A DNA stretch of 64,000 nucleotides from M0108 sp044228795. GTDB lineage: Bacteria > Pseudomonadota > Gammaproteobacteria > Chromatiales > Chromatiaceae. The notes beneath the pieces were generated by a model that was not told where the DNA came from, ran no database searches, and worked only from the letters and a program-made list of their open reading frames with translations. Both the position numbers and the translations under genes were made by a program. The stretch is from the NCBI GenBank assembly GCA_044228795.1, contig JBGAUE010000008.1:62001-126000 (forward strand). The letters are read 5' to 3'. Positions 31,596 through 39,843 of this stretch are shown in pieces (position 1 is the first letter of the stretch; each line of letters begins with the position of its first letter).

Positions 31596-32222
31596 ATGAC
31601 CAAGGTCACCCACATCGACCTCCTGCGCCACGGCGAGACCCAGGGTGGAAGCCGCTTTCGCGGTCGCCTCGACGACCCACTGACCGCGACGGGCTGGGAA
31701 CAGATGTGGACCGCCGTCGGGCAAGCGGATCGCAAAGGGACATGGGACGCCATCATCGCCTCGCCCCTGGCCCGTTGCGCCGACTTCGCCCAGGCCTTGA
31801 GTGAGCGCCAAGGCATCCCCCTGCGCCTGGATCAGCGACTCGCGGAGCTGGACTTTGGTGCCTGGGAGGGGAAAACCGTCACCGACCTGATGGCGACGGA
31901 CGCCGAGGCCCTGGGGCGATTCTGGGCGGACCTGCTGGCGAATACGCCACCCGGCGGGGAACCCCTGCTGGCCTTCGCCGCGCGCGTCCTGGCGGCCTGG
32001 GGCGATCTCCTAGACCAGGAATCCGGCGAGCGGGTACTGGTCATCGGCCATGGTGGCGTCATCCGTGTCATCCTCTGCCAGGTGCTGGGCCACCCGCTAG
32101 GGCAACTTCTGGAACTGGACGTTGGCCATGCCAGCCTGAAACGGCTGCAGGTCGCAAGGACCAGCACCCAGGCCGGCCATCACGTCAACCTCCGGCTGGT
32201 CAAAGACCGGGAGTCGCCATGA
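31596..32222 (+). CDS. cobC: Alpha-ribazole phosphatase-like histidine phosphatase (CobC)
   Basis: Histidine-phosphatase superfamily enzyme that removes the 5' phosphate of alpha-ribazole phosphate or of the cobalamin phosphate. The catalytic LLRHGET is at residues ~9-15, SPLARCADFA follows, and the second histidine lies in VLVIGHGGVIRV. 208 residues. It is 8 bp after cobT and overlaps cobS (ATGA), and the position in the operon supports the CobC assignment over other phosphatases of the superfamily. Confidence 0.88.
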   Translation: MTKVTHIDLLRHGETQGGSRFRGRLDDPLTATGWEQMWTAVGQADRKGTWDAIIASPLARCADFAQALSERQGIPLRLDQRLAELDFGAWEGKTVTDLMATDAEALGRFWADLLANTPPGGEPLLAFAARVLAAWGDLLDQESGERVLVIGHGGVIRVILCQVLGHPLGQLLELDVGHASLKRLQVARTSTQAGHHVNLRLVKDRESP

Positions 32223-32950
32223 TCCGGCCCTTGCTCGTCGCCCTGCAGTTTCTGACCCGATGCCCCGTGCGCCTGACCGGCCACCTGGACGAGAAGGATC
32301 TCGGACGCTCCCTGATCTTTTACCCGCTGATCGGGCTGCTCATAGGTGGCCTGCTCATCGCCTGCGCCTGGCTGATCGGGGAGGTTGCCCCCCTCCTGGC
32401 CGGCGCCCTGATTCTGACCTGGTGGGTGACACTAACCGGCGCCCTCCACCTGGATGGCCTGGCGGATACGGTCGATGCCTGGGCCGGCGGACAGGGCGAC
32501 CCCGACCGCACCCTGGCCATCATGAAGGACCCAAGCAGCGGCCCCCTGGGTGTTACGGCCCTGATCCTGGTACTGGTCCTCAAGTTTGCCAGCCTGGTGG
32601 CGATCCTGGAGGCCGGCGCCGCGCCTCTCCTGGTCCTGGCCCCCGTCCTAGGCCGCACCGCCCTGCCCCTCTTGTTTCTGACTACCCCCTACGTCAGACC
32701 CGGAGGGCTGGGTGCTGTCCTGGCCAGAGCCCTGCCGGTCCAGGCGGCCATGGGCATGGTCCTGGTGAGTTACGCCCTGGTGCCCATCATCGCGGGTACA
32801 GCGGGCTGGCTGGCCCTGGCCGTCGCCTTGATAACCTTTATCACCCTACGCCAGACCATGAATCATCGCATTCAGGGAACCACCGGGGACACGGCGGGGG
32901 CCTTGGTCGAAGTCACGGAGGTCGCCGTGCTTATCGCCCTTGCCGTCTAG
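32219..32950 (+). CDS. cobS: Adenosylcobinamide-GDP ribazoletransferase (cobalamin synthase)
   Basis: Membrane enzyme joining adenosylcobinamide-GDP and alpha-ribazole (phosphate), the last step of B12 assembly. The hallmark GALHLDGLADTVDAWAGG is at about residues 75-92. AIMKDPSSGPLGV follows, and several hydrophobic helices run to the C-terminus. 243 residues. It is the last recognisable gene of the riboswitch-controlled operon, which began 18.5 kb upstream. Confidence 0.95.
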   Translation: MIRPLLVALQFLTRCPVRLTGHLDEKDLGRSLIFYPLIGLLIGGLLIACAWLIGEVAPLLAGALILTWWVTLTGALHLDGLADTVDAWAGGQGDPDRTLAIMKDPSSGPLGVTALILVLVLKFASLVAILEAGAAPLLVLAPVLGRTALPLLFLTTPYVRPGGLGAVLARALPVQAAMGMVLVSYALVPIIAGTAGWLALAVALITFITLRQTMNHRIQGTTGDTAGALVEVTEVAVLIALAV

Positions 32951-33505
32951 GGATGGGGAATTCAACCATCCCACCTCCCGCGCGACAGTACCACCAGTAA
33001 CTCCTGCAACCTGGTCACCCCGACCAGTCCAACAGTTGATGTATAGCATCGACCGCCTGCCGGAACTGCCAGTCTTCCTTCCTGACTAGCCTACCGAGTT
33101 TGGCAAGATAATCAGCCACGTCCGCCGACCGATGCTTGGTCATTCGGCGCCCCTGTACCGACTCGATACAGGACCCCGCTTGTCGGACGTACCATCGCTC
33201 CACGTGCGGATTGATCCCGTAAGGGCTGAGCAAACCAGGTATTTATCCTAAATCCGTCGGATTTCCTCCGGTTTTATGGGGCTTGGGATTACGGTTGACA
33301 CAGATTTGGGTACGGGGTAATTTCATTTTCGGGTAGGTCAAAGCCCCTGGAACAGAAGGTCGCGGGCAAGGGTCATGCATAAATGCGGGCATGCGTGACA
33401 TAATGTTGGCTATCCAAAATAGACAGATTCTGTGTAGCATACTATTTGCCTATTCTGTCTGCGCGATTTAATGTTTGAAAATCAATTTCTCAAAGGAGAT
33501 TCAGT
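32951..33505. other. Gap after the B12 operon: integrase remnant and AT-rich ppnP upstream region
   Basis: About 555 bp. The first half contains a degraded tyrosine-recombinase fragment on the minus strand. The second half (33240-33505) becomes AT-rich and shows no gene. A pair of AGACAG/CTGTCT half-sites flanks about 31 bp near 33421-33463 and could be an operator, but this is weak. No clear terminator of the B12 operon was found. Confidence 0.4.
33015..33233 (-). pseudogene. Tyrosine recombinase (integrase) N-terminal fragment
   Basis: The 72-codon frame reads HVERWYVRQAGSCIESVQGR and ADVADYLAKLGRLVRKEDWQFRQAVDAIHQLL (in two parts). This resembles the N-terminal core-binding domain of integron-like and XerC/D-type tyrosine recombinases, which often contain a WYVRxAE ... 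DVxxYL ... WQFRQAVDAL pattern. The catalytic domain with its R-H-R-Y residues is absent, and the frame stops right after the helix. It is therefore a remnant marking past mobile DNA at the end of the B12 operon. Confidence 0.6.
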
Positions 33506-33820
33506 ATGTCAGAATTTAAAGATGTAACTGTTATTAAAAAGGCCAATGTTTATTTTGATGGCAAAGTCGCTAGCAGGACGGTTATTTTCTCCGATGGCAC
33601 TAAAAAAACTCTTGGTATTATGCTTCCTGGTCAATATGAATTTAATACTGAGGACAAAGAGATCATGGAAATCCTGTCAGGTCACCTCGAGGTTTTATCA
33701 TCAGAAACCGAGGGATGGAAGACCATCAAAGAGGGTGATCAATTTGAAATACCAGCTAAATCAAAATTCAATATAAAAGTAGAGACAATAACCGACTATT
33801 GCTGCTCTTACATCAAGTAA
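33506..33820 (+). CDS. ppnP: Pyrimidine/purine nucleoside phosphorylase PpnP (YaiE/DUF1255 family)
   Basis: A 104-residue cupin-fold protein; the E. coli homologue splits several nucleosides to base and ribose-1-phosphate. The sequence KKANVYFDGKVASRTVIF, TLGIMLPGQYEFNT, then EIMEILSGHLEV and FEIPAKSKFNIKV, follows the family closely along its entire length. AAAGGAG precedes ATG 33506. The gene is strikingly AT-rich compared with flanking core genes and sits between an integrase remnant and an intron remnant, which suggests horizontal acquisition. Confidence 0.93.
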   Translation: MSEFKDVTVIKKANVYFDGKVASRTVIFSDGTKKTLGIMLPGQYEFNTEDKEIMEILSGHLEVLSSETEGWKTIKEGDQFEIPAKSKFNIKVETITDYCCSYIK

Positions 33821-33945
33821 AAAAATAACACGCACCACAAGTTGAGCCCAAACTTCGCCGTAGAGCTTGGCCTATGCTATTCGGCGTCATCATGAGCGCA
33901 GTAGGTCCCTGCTTAGGCTTGGCGGTGGGCGAAAATGGAGCCATT

Positions 33946-34338
33946 ATGCCGTTGAGTTACGAAGAGCAGTGTTTTGTGGTGAAGCGAGCAAAACTTATGC
34001 GGACATGGCGCTATGTCGGAGCCATTCTGCTGGCTTTGATATTGGGACTTGGCGTGTGGCTATTTTTGTCCAACCCTTTGTTGGCCAATCCATTTGTCGT
34101 GATGACACGATTGCAGAGCAATTCAATCCCGGAATCGACAATGGTTCTGATGGCAGGGATGTTGCCGGTCGTCGCTTTAATGTGTATTGTCCTTGCCGTC
34201 ACAGCCATATTATTTGTTTTTGCGGCTTTCTCCAACGAAAAGAAGTATCTCACGATCATTCAGCGGGAATCTCGCGAGATAGGTATTGCCCAATCGGGTA
34301 AGGGCGGGTCATTGGCCTGCCCTCCCCACACCACCTAG
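33946..34338 (+). CDS. Small membrane protein, 3' end altered by an intron remnant
   Basis: Two membrane helices at about residues 21-42 and 65-92 in a protein with a charged N-terminus (LSYEEQCFVVKRAKLMRTWRY). ATG 33946 has GGAG nearby; a start 72 bp upstream adds a non-conserved leader. No family was recognised. The last 14 codons (SGKGGSLACPPHTT) read into sequence that looks like the 3' end of a group IIC intron on the opposite strand. The original C-terminus was therefore probably close to QRESREIGIAQ or has been replaced. Confidence 0.5.
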   Translation: MPLSYEEQCFVVKRAKLMRTWRYVGAILLALILGLGVWLFLSNPLLANPFVVMTRLQSNSIPESTMVLMAGMLPVVALMCIVLAVTAILFVFAAFSNEKKYLTIIQRESREIGIAQSGKGGSLACPPHTT

Positions 34339-34500
34339 CATGCGGGTTCGCCTTAGGATGCGGTAGCGTCCAGCGAGACCAGCCTGTTCCATCGCCTCGG
34401 CTGACTGCGGCCAGGTCACGCCACCGGTTGCCCGTGGGACATATTGTTTGCGGCCTTCCTGTTCCCTGCTGCGCTCGTGTCACTCGACTGCTGGGGGGCA
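34290..34500 (-). mobile_element. Group IIC intron 3'-end remnant (domain V/VI region)
   Basis: Read on the minus strand, a domain-V-like hairpin begins ACCGCATCCTAAGG and returns through CCCGCATGCTAGGTGGT with a GAA-type loop and a CGC triad, followed by GTGTGGGGAGGG. The final stretch CCCTTACCCGAT resembles the conserved 3' end of bacterial class C introns. An upstream minus-strand frame reads PQSAEAMEQAGLAGRYRILR before a stop. No reverse transcriptase core is present in the window, so only the 3' end survives. Recognition is by eye. Confidence 0.45.
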
Positions 34501-34680
34501 ACCTAGACACGGCACGCCTAGACCTAGTGAATCCAGGGTCCGGCTGGTATCCTGACGGTCCGACAAATCGGCGTCGCGCCAGGCAGATCTACAGATATGG
34601 ATATCTAGATACCCCATGCCATGCACAAACCAGGTACTCCGCCGTGCTCCTTGCCTATCTGTTTGCACCGTTAGCCGCAT
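34501..34680. other. Non-coding stretch before tspO
   Basis: About 180 bp between the intron remnant and tspO with no credible frame. GTTAGCC at 34670-34676, just before the tspO ATG, resembles an attC core but does not match the consensus at the sixth base. No promoter was recognised. Confidence 0.35.
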
Positions 34681-35187
34681 ATGAACCCCCAGCCGCGCCC
34701 ATCTAAACTTCATCAAACCCTTGGTCTGCTTGGCTGGCTGTTACTTGTGCTTGCCGCGGCTGCCGTCGGTGGGTTTGCATCAGCCCAGGCCGGCGCCTTT
34801 TATTCCGAACTTGTCCGACCGGTGTGGGCTCCACCGGGTTGGCTGTTCGGGCCCGTGTGGTCAGTGCTGTATGCGCTTATGGGTGTATCCGCATGGTTGG
34901 TCTGGCGAGAACGCGGATTTTCTGGTGCGCGCCCTGCCTTCGTCATGTTCCTCGCCCAGCTCGGCATCAACGCCCTCTGGACTTGGTTATTTTTTGTCTG
35001 GCGTCTGGGCGGCCTTGCCTTCGCGGAAATACTGCTGCTGTTGGTCCTGATCATTGCCACCATCCAGCAGTTTAGGCGTATCAGCACAGTTGCCGCCGCA
35101 TTACTCTTGCCGTACCTGGTGTGGGTCTCATTCGCCACGGCACTCACCTTCGCCATCTGGCGGCTAAACCCGAGCCTGTTGGCGTGA
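34681..35187 (+). CDS. tspO: TspO/MBR family protein
   Basis: Five-helix membrane protein that binds tetrapyrroles such as protoporphyrin and heme; in photosynthetic bacteria it regulates pigment gene expression. Diagnostic residues are seen in YSELVRPVWAPPGWLFGPVW and ALWTWLFFVWRLGGLAFAEI, and in the C-terminal YLVWVSFATALTFAIWRLN. 168 residues, typical for the family. It stands alone, bordered by the intron remnant upstream. A role connected with tetrapyrrole or oxygen signalling is expected but not shown. Confidence 0.93.
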   Translation: MNPQPRPSKLHQTLGLLGWLLLVLAAAAVGGFASAQAGAFYSELVRPVWAPPGWLFGPVWSVLYALMGVSAWLVWRERGFSGARPAFVMFLAQLGINALWTWLFFVWRLGGLAFAEILLLLVLIIATIQQFRRISTVAAALLLPYLVWVSFATALTFAIWRLNPSLLA

Positions 35188-35475
35188 TGGTGAGGTGAAT
35201 GCAACCTCTCAAGAAACACCCTGCAAGGCATTAAACGGCCAATAGTTTCGGGACTGGACATCATGACTTCGCTGTCTCAGCCCCCTGATCCCAGCCGCAG
35301 TGCTTTGAAGTTTCTTTCCCTCGCCCTTGCGGCCCCGGTGGTTCCGACGGAGCCTCCGACGGAGCCCTTGCGACAAACCTATTTTCGGTGCTAGGGTCAT
35401 CTGTTCCCAACCGCCGTGCGGTTTGATTTCTTATCCCTCTTTCCAAAGCCCCGCGACGCCACTCCAAGAGCCCAC
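35188..35475. other. Intergenic region tspO to the PhnD-like gene
   Basis: About 290 bp with no supported gene. A short hairpin AACCGC-CGT-GCGGTT at about 35409-35423, followed by TGATTTCTT, might end transcription, although it lies far from the tspO stop. A direct repeat ccgacggagcc occurs twice near 35346-35368. Confidence 0.35.
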
Positions 35476-36363
35476 ATGCCCGCGTATTGCAACCCACTGG
35501 CCCGCCTGGCCGCACTGCTCCTCGCCCTGGCCGCCATCGTACCCCTCGCCGCCGAGGCCCAGAAACCCATCCGCTTCGCCCCCCTGCCGCTGGAAAACCT
35601 CAAGATCATCCACGAGCAGTTCCAGGGCCTGGCCGACTACCTGCACGAGGCGACCGGTCTGGAGATCCAGTGGGTGCGCTTCAGTGACTATGCGGACATC
35701 ATCGACGGCTTCCGCGCCGGGGAGGTAGATCTGGCCTATCTGGGGCCCCTGCCCTATGTGATCCTGGCCCGCGACCACCCGGCGACGCGCCCCCTGTGCT
35801 GCTTTCGCGACGCCGATGGGTCGGCCGCCTACACCTGCTCCCTGGTTGCCTTCGCCGACAGCGGCCTTTCCCTGGAGACCCTGCGCGGGGTGCGCTTCGG
35901 CCTGACCCAGCCCTATTCGACCTGCGGCTACCTGGCCACCTCGCACATGCTGGCCGAGGCCGGGCTCTCCCTGACCGCCGACGGCAACCGCTTCAGCTAC
36001 GCCGGGAGCCACTCCGAGGCGGCCCTGGGGGTGGTCCAGGGACGCTACGATGTGGCCGGGATCAAGACCGCCATCGCCGGGCGCTATAGCCACCTGGGCC
36101 TCGACGTCATCGCCACCAGCCCGGCCTACCCCGGGTTCAACCTGGTGGCCAACGCCGCAACCCTGGACCAGGCGACCATAGATCGCCTCCAGGAGGCCCT
36201 GTTACGCCTGGACCCTATCGCCCACCCGGAGCTGGCCGCCCGCATGGAAGGCTGGGGCGACCAGATCCACCACGGCACCGTCCCGCCCGATCAGTGCGAT
36301 TACTCCGGCGTTGCCGCGGCCCTCGCTGACCTCCCCTGGCCCATCCCCAGGGGGGTGCCGTGA
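35476..36363 (+). CDS. PhnD-like periplasmic phosphate/phosphonate-family substrate-binding protein
   Basis: A type 2 periplasmic binding protein of the PhnD/SsuA-like group. The signal peptide spans residues 1-28 (hydrophobic core LAALLLALAAIVPLAAEA). FAPLPLENLKIIHEQFQGLADYL and GEVDLAYLGPLPYVILA are conserved, as are SHSEAALGVVQGRYDVAGI and SPAYPGFNLVA. ATG 35476 gives the proper signal; a GTG 60 bp earlier would place charged residues before it. No transporter permease or ATPase follows. Instead its stop overlaps the start of a transmembrane c-di-GMP sensor (GTGA). It probably delivers a ligand signal to that sensor rather than feeding a transporter. Confidence 0.85.
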   Translation: MPAYCNPLARLAALLLALAAIVPLAAEAQKPIRFAPLPLENLKIIHEQFQGLADYLHEATGLEIQWVRFSDYADIIDGFRAGEVDLAYLGPLPYVILARDHPATRPLCCFRDADGSAAYTCSLVAFADSGLSLETLRGVRFGLTQPYSTCGYLATSHMLAEAGLSLTADGNRFSYAGSHSEAALGVVQGRYDVAGIKTAIAGRYSHLGLDVIATSPAYPGFNLVANAATLDQATIDRLQEALLRLDPIAHPELAARMEGWGDQIHHGTVPPDQCDYSGVAAALADLPWPIPRGVP

Positions 36364-39300
36364 GGCGTGCCACCTTCCTGTTCCTTTCCCTTCTCCTGGG
36401 GGCCGAGGGCGTCCTGGCCTGGTACCTCAAGGGCCTGTTCGACGCCGAGGTACAGCAGGAGTTGGGCTTTCGCCAGACCGAGCTGGCCACCAGCCTGCAC
36501 AGCGTAGTAGAGGGCTATGGCCACTTGGTGGACGTGGTGGTGCGCTCCACACTAGAGGGCCCTGAGGTCCTCGCCCTAGTCGCCGAGGCGGCCCAGGCCA
36601 ACCCCGACCGGGCCCCGCGACTACGCGGGCGCCTCTACCGCCTCCTCTACCCCCACTACGCCGTGCTGCGCGGCCACGACCTACGCGTCCTGCAATTCGT
36701 GCGCCCGGACGGGACTTCGCTCCTGCGCTTCAACCGCCCGGACCTGTTCGATGACGACATAGCCCGGGACCGCCCCCTGCTGCGTGCGGTGATCGACAGC
36801 GGCAGGTCCGGGCGGGCCTTCGAGAACGGGCGAGTCTATCCCGGCTTCCGCTACGCCTATCCCCTCTACGTCGGCGAAGGCCCCGCGCGCCGCCTGATCG
36901 CCGTGGCCGACTTCAGTGTCTCCTTTGACGCCGTGCGGCGTATCCTCCAGGAGTCCGAGGGGGAGGGTGGAATCCAGAGCCGCTTCATCCTGCGCCGCGA
37001 CCTCATGGAGCAGGTCGGCCATCCCAGCGCCCGGGCCCTATTTCGCCCGGTGACCCTGCACCCGGGCTTCGTTGTCGAGGACGTGGCGGCCGGCCTGACC
37101 GATACCCAGCCCAGCCTACCCCTGTCGCCCTGGGTGGCGGCGGTCGACGACGATCTGGCCCGCGACCCTGGGGTGCGTACGGCCATCACTACCGGGCGCC
37201 CCCACGCCAACCTCACCTGCACCAGCCTGAAGAACTGCTACGCCGTGGCCCTGCTCCCGGTATTGGACAGCATGGATCGGGTGGCCGGCTTCCTGGTAAC
37301 CTACAGCCCGGCCCCCAGGCTCGCGGTCACCCGCCTGTACCTGCTCGCCGCCTTCTTGGCGGGGAGTCTCCTGATCCTGGTGGCAGGTTTTGCCTTACGC
37401 CGCTCCCTGGCCTCGCGCTCACGCCTGCGCACCATCAGCGAGCACATGGCCGAGGGGCTCTACGTCATGGACGCTACCGGCAAGACCCTCTACGCCAACG
37501 CCGCCGCCAACCACTTGCTGGGCTACGCCGATGGGGAGCTGATCGGCCAGCTCGCCCACGACTTGATCCACGCCGAGCACGAGGAGAAGGTGAACTCGCC
37601 TGCGGATTGCCCCATGCGCCGCTGGGCCGAGCGCGGCGAGGTCTACCGCAGCGATCGGGAGATTTTTCGCCACAAGGACGGGCACCTGCTGCGGGTCAGT
37701 CTGGTTAGCTCGCCCCTGCGGGAGGAGGGCCAGGTCACCGGGACCGTGGTCCTGTTCCGTGACATCGGTGCCGAGCACGAGACGCGTAATCGACTGCGCC
37801 AGGCCGACCTCGCCTTCAGCCACTTGGCCGAGGCGGTGGTGGTCACCGACACCGAGGCCAATATCCAGGCCGTCAACCAGGCCTTCACCCAGATCACCGG
37901 CTACGAGGAGGCGGAGGTCCTCGGCAAGAACCCCCGTCTGCTCTCCTCCGGGCGCCACGACCCCATCTACTACCAGCGCATGTGGGAGGCCATACGTGAC
38001 CTCGGCTACTGGGAGGGCGAGATCTGGAACCGGCGCAAGAACGGCGAAATCTACCCTGAGTTCCTCAAGATCAAAGCCGTGCGCGACGAACAACAGCAGG
38101 TCATTGGCTATGTCAGTGTGTTCAGCGACATCACCGAGTTGCGCGCCAAGGAGGAGCGCCTGCGCCGCCTGGCTTACCATGATCAGCTCACCGGGCTCTA
38201 CAACCGCAACGCCTTCCTGCAGATCTTCGAACATGCCCTGCATCGCGCCCAGGACCGCGGGGCTGGATTGGCCCTGCTCTACCTTGATCTGGACCGCTTC
38301 AAGCGCATCAATGACACCCTGGGTCACGTCGTCGGCGATGCCTTACTCCAGGAGATCGCCCGGCGCATCCGCGCCACGCTGCGCGCCCAGGACGAGGTGG
38401 CCCGCCTGGGCGATGACGAGTTCGTCTGCCTGCTGGAGGACCTGGACTTCGACCTGGCCCCGGCGCGCGTCGCCCACGACCTGCTGGAACGTATCCGCGC
38501 GCCCCTGGCCCTTGACGGCAAGCAACTCTACATCACCGCCAGCATCGGTATCTGCGTCTTCCCGGCGGATGGGGACGGACCCACGACCCTGCTCAAGAAC
38601 GCCGATGCGGCCATGTACCTGGCGAAGCAGGGTGGGCGCGACGCCTACCGTTATTTCTCCGCGGCCATGGCCCAGGAGGCCGACGCCCGCTTCGAGTTGG
38701 AGAACGCCCTGCGCGAGGCCCTGAGGACCGGCCAGATGCGCCTGGTTTACCAACCCAAGGTGGCCCTGGCCGATGGGACTGTGATCGGGCTGGAGGCCCT
38801 GGTGCGCTGGCAGCACCCGCGCGATGGGCTCCTCTCCCCGGACCGCTTCCTCGGCGTTGCCGCCGAGACCGGGCTGATGCAGCCCCTGACCCAATGGGTA
38901 GTGGGGGAGGCGAGCCGCCAATGCGCCCTGTGGCGGACCGAGGGGCTGGCGGTCGGGCGCATCGCCTGCAACCTCGACGCCAGTGTCTTTCACCCCGCCG
39001 CCCTTGAGTCGATGCTGCTGCAGGTGGTCGCCGCGGCCGGCATAACCCCGGCGGACCTGGAACTCGAGATTCTGGAGACGGGGATGCTGCGCGAGGCGCA
39101 GAGCCGGGGGCTGTGGGACCGCCTGGTCGGCCACGGCTTCGACCTGTCCATCGATGACTTCGGGACTGGGGAGTCGTCACTCGCCCGCCTGAAAGAGCTG
39201 CCGGTGGGAACCCTCAAGATCGACCGTTCCTTTGTACGCGACCTGGAGACCAACGAGAATGACCGCTCCATCGTGCGTACCATGATCGCCATGACCCGCA

Positions 39301-39497
39301 CCCTCGGCAAGGAGGCCCTGGCGGAGGGGGTCGAGACTGACGCCCAGATGCGCTTCCTGATAGAGGCCGGGTGCGACGCGGTGCAGGGCTACTGGTTCAG
39401 CCGGCCATTGCCGCCGGAGGCGATCCCCGATCTCATCCGCGACCAAGTCTGGCGCACCCGGCTGGATGCGCTGGGCCATTCCCAGACCCTGGACTGA
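36360..39497 (+). CDS. Transmembrane sensor with PAS-PAS-GGDEF-EAL domains
   Basis: 1,045 residues. Membrane helix at ~1-17, a periplasmic sensor domain to ~320, a second helix at ~325-348, two PAS domains (about 360-480 and 490-605), GGDEF (about 610-775) and EAL (about 785-1035). The GGDEF signature is altered to GDDEF (residues 684-688). The EAL part retains LEALVRW, the ELEILET glutamate, DDFGTG, KIDRSFV and AEGVET, so phosphodiesterase activity is likely. Cyclase activity is doubtful. The GTG start overlaps the PhnD-like gene, suggesting a binding-protein/sensor pair controlling c-di-GMP. Confidence 0.93.
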   Translation: MRRATFLFLSLLLGAEGVLAWYLKGLFDAEVQQELGFRQTELATSLHSVVEGYGHLVDVVVRSTLEGPEVLALVAEAAQANPDRAPRLRGRLYRLLYPHYAVLRGHDLRVLQFVRPDGTSLLRFNRPDLFDDDIARDRPLLRAVIDSGRSGRAFENGRVYPGFRYAYPLYVGEGPARRLIAVADFSVSFDAVRRILQESEGEGGIQSRFILRRDLMEQVGHPSARALFRPVTLHPGFVVEDVAAGLTDTQPSLPLSPWVAAVDDDLARDPGVRTAITTGRPHANLTCTSLKNCYAVALLPVLDSMDRVAGFLVTYSPAPRLAVTRLYLLAAFLAGSLLILVAGFALRRSLASRSRLRTISEHMAEGLYVMDATGKTLYANAAANHLLGYADGELIGQLAHDLIHAEHEEKVNSPADCPMRRWAERGEVYRSDREIFRHKDGHLLRVSLVSSPLREEGQVTGTVVLFRDIGAEHETRNRLRQADLAFSHLAEAVVVTDTEANIQAVNQAFTQITGYEEAEVLGKNPRLLSSGRHDPIYYQRMWEAIRDLGYWEGEIWNRRKNGEIYPEFLKIKAVRDEQQQVIGYVSVFSDITELRAKEERLRRLAYHDQLTGLYNRNAFLQIFEHALHRAQDRGAGLALLYLDLDRFKRINDTLGHVVGDALLQEIARRIRATLRAQDEVARLGDDEFVCLLEDLDFDLAPARVAHDLLERIRAPLALDGKQLYITASIGICVFPADGDGPTTLLKNADAAMYLAKQGGRDAYRYFSAAMAQEADARFELENALREALRTGQMRLVYQPKVALADGTVIGLEALVRWQHPRDGLLSPDRFLGVAAETGLMQPLTQWVVGEASRQCALWRTEGLAVGRIACNLDASVFHPAALESMLLQVVAAAGITPADLELEILETGMLREAQSRGLWDRLVGHGFDLSIDDFGTGESSLARLKELPVGTLKIDRSFVRDLETNENDRSIVRTMIAMTRTLGKEALAEGVETDAQMRFLIEAGCDAVQGYWFSRPLPPEAIPDLIRDQVWRTRLDALGHSQTLD

Positions 39498-39843
39498 GGT
39501 AGCCCTGTTCCTTCACCCCTTTTCCTTCCCCTTACCATGGTTGTAATCTAGCACTGGGACCCCTGGTGGCACTGCCGAGGTTCTCCGAGGTGATGTCGAT
39601 CCGGGCGCACTGCCCAGCTAGTGTGTAGCGACTGGGGCGACTCTGGGCCATGACATCGGGGGGATGGGGGGGTGAAGCGGGCTTGCCCGGTCGCATGCAT
39701 GCCTATACTCTCCAGGGGCAGAGTCGCGAAGATCGCGACCGCCCGGAAATCGGGCTACTGGGCGCCTGGTGAGGCTCAGTTTACCTGCCGCGGTAGCGGC
39801 TTCTTCCATCTAATACATTGAACCTACCCGAGGAGATGCCATC
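39498..39843. other. Intergenic region with a possible structured leader before the DsrE-like gene
   Basis: 346 bp without a gene. After a -10-like TATACT (39704-39709) there are three successive small hairpins: GTCGCG/CGCGAC near 39724, GCCCG/CGGGC near 39742, and a GCCGC/GCGGC pair near 39788. A 5' leader with regulatory structure is possible; I do not recognise a known riboswitch class. Confidence 0.4.
39683..39709 (+). promoter_or_regulatory. Candidate promoter of the DsrE-like gene
   Basis: TTGCCC (39683-39688) and TATACT (39704-39709), each close to the sigma-70 hexamers, but the spacer is only 15 bp. It would give a leader of about 130 bases with predicted hairpins. Confidence 0.3.

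Noticed and set aside
33867..34301. 144-codon frame overlapping the small membrane protein
   Set aside because: The alternative frame gives coherent membrane helices and a ribosome-binding site; this one does not.
34665..34681. attC-like core before tspO
   Set aside because: GTTAGCC departs from GTTRRRY at the sixth base and no partner core was found.
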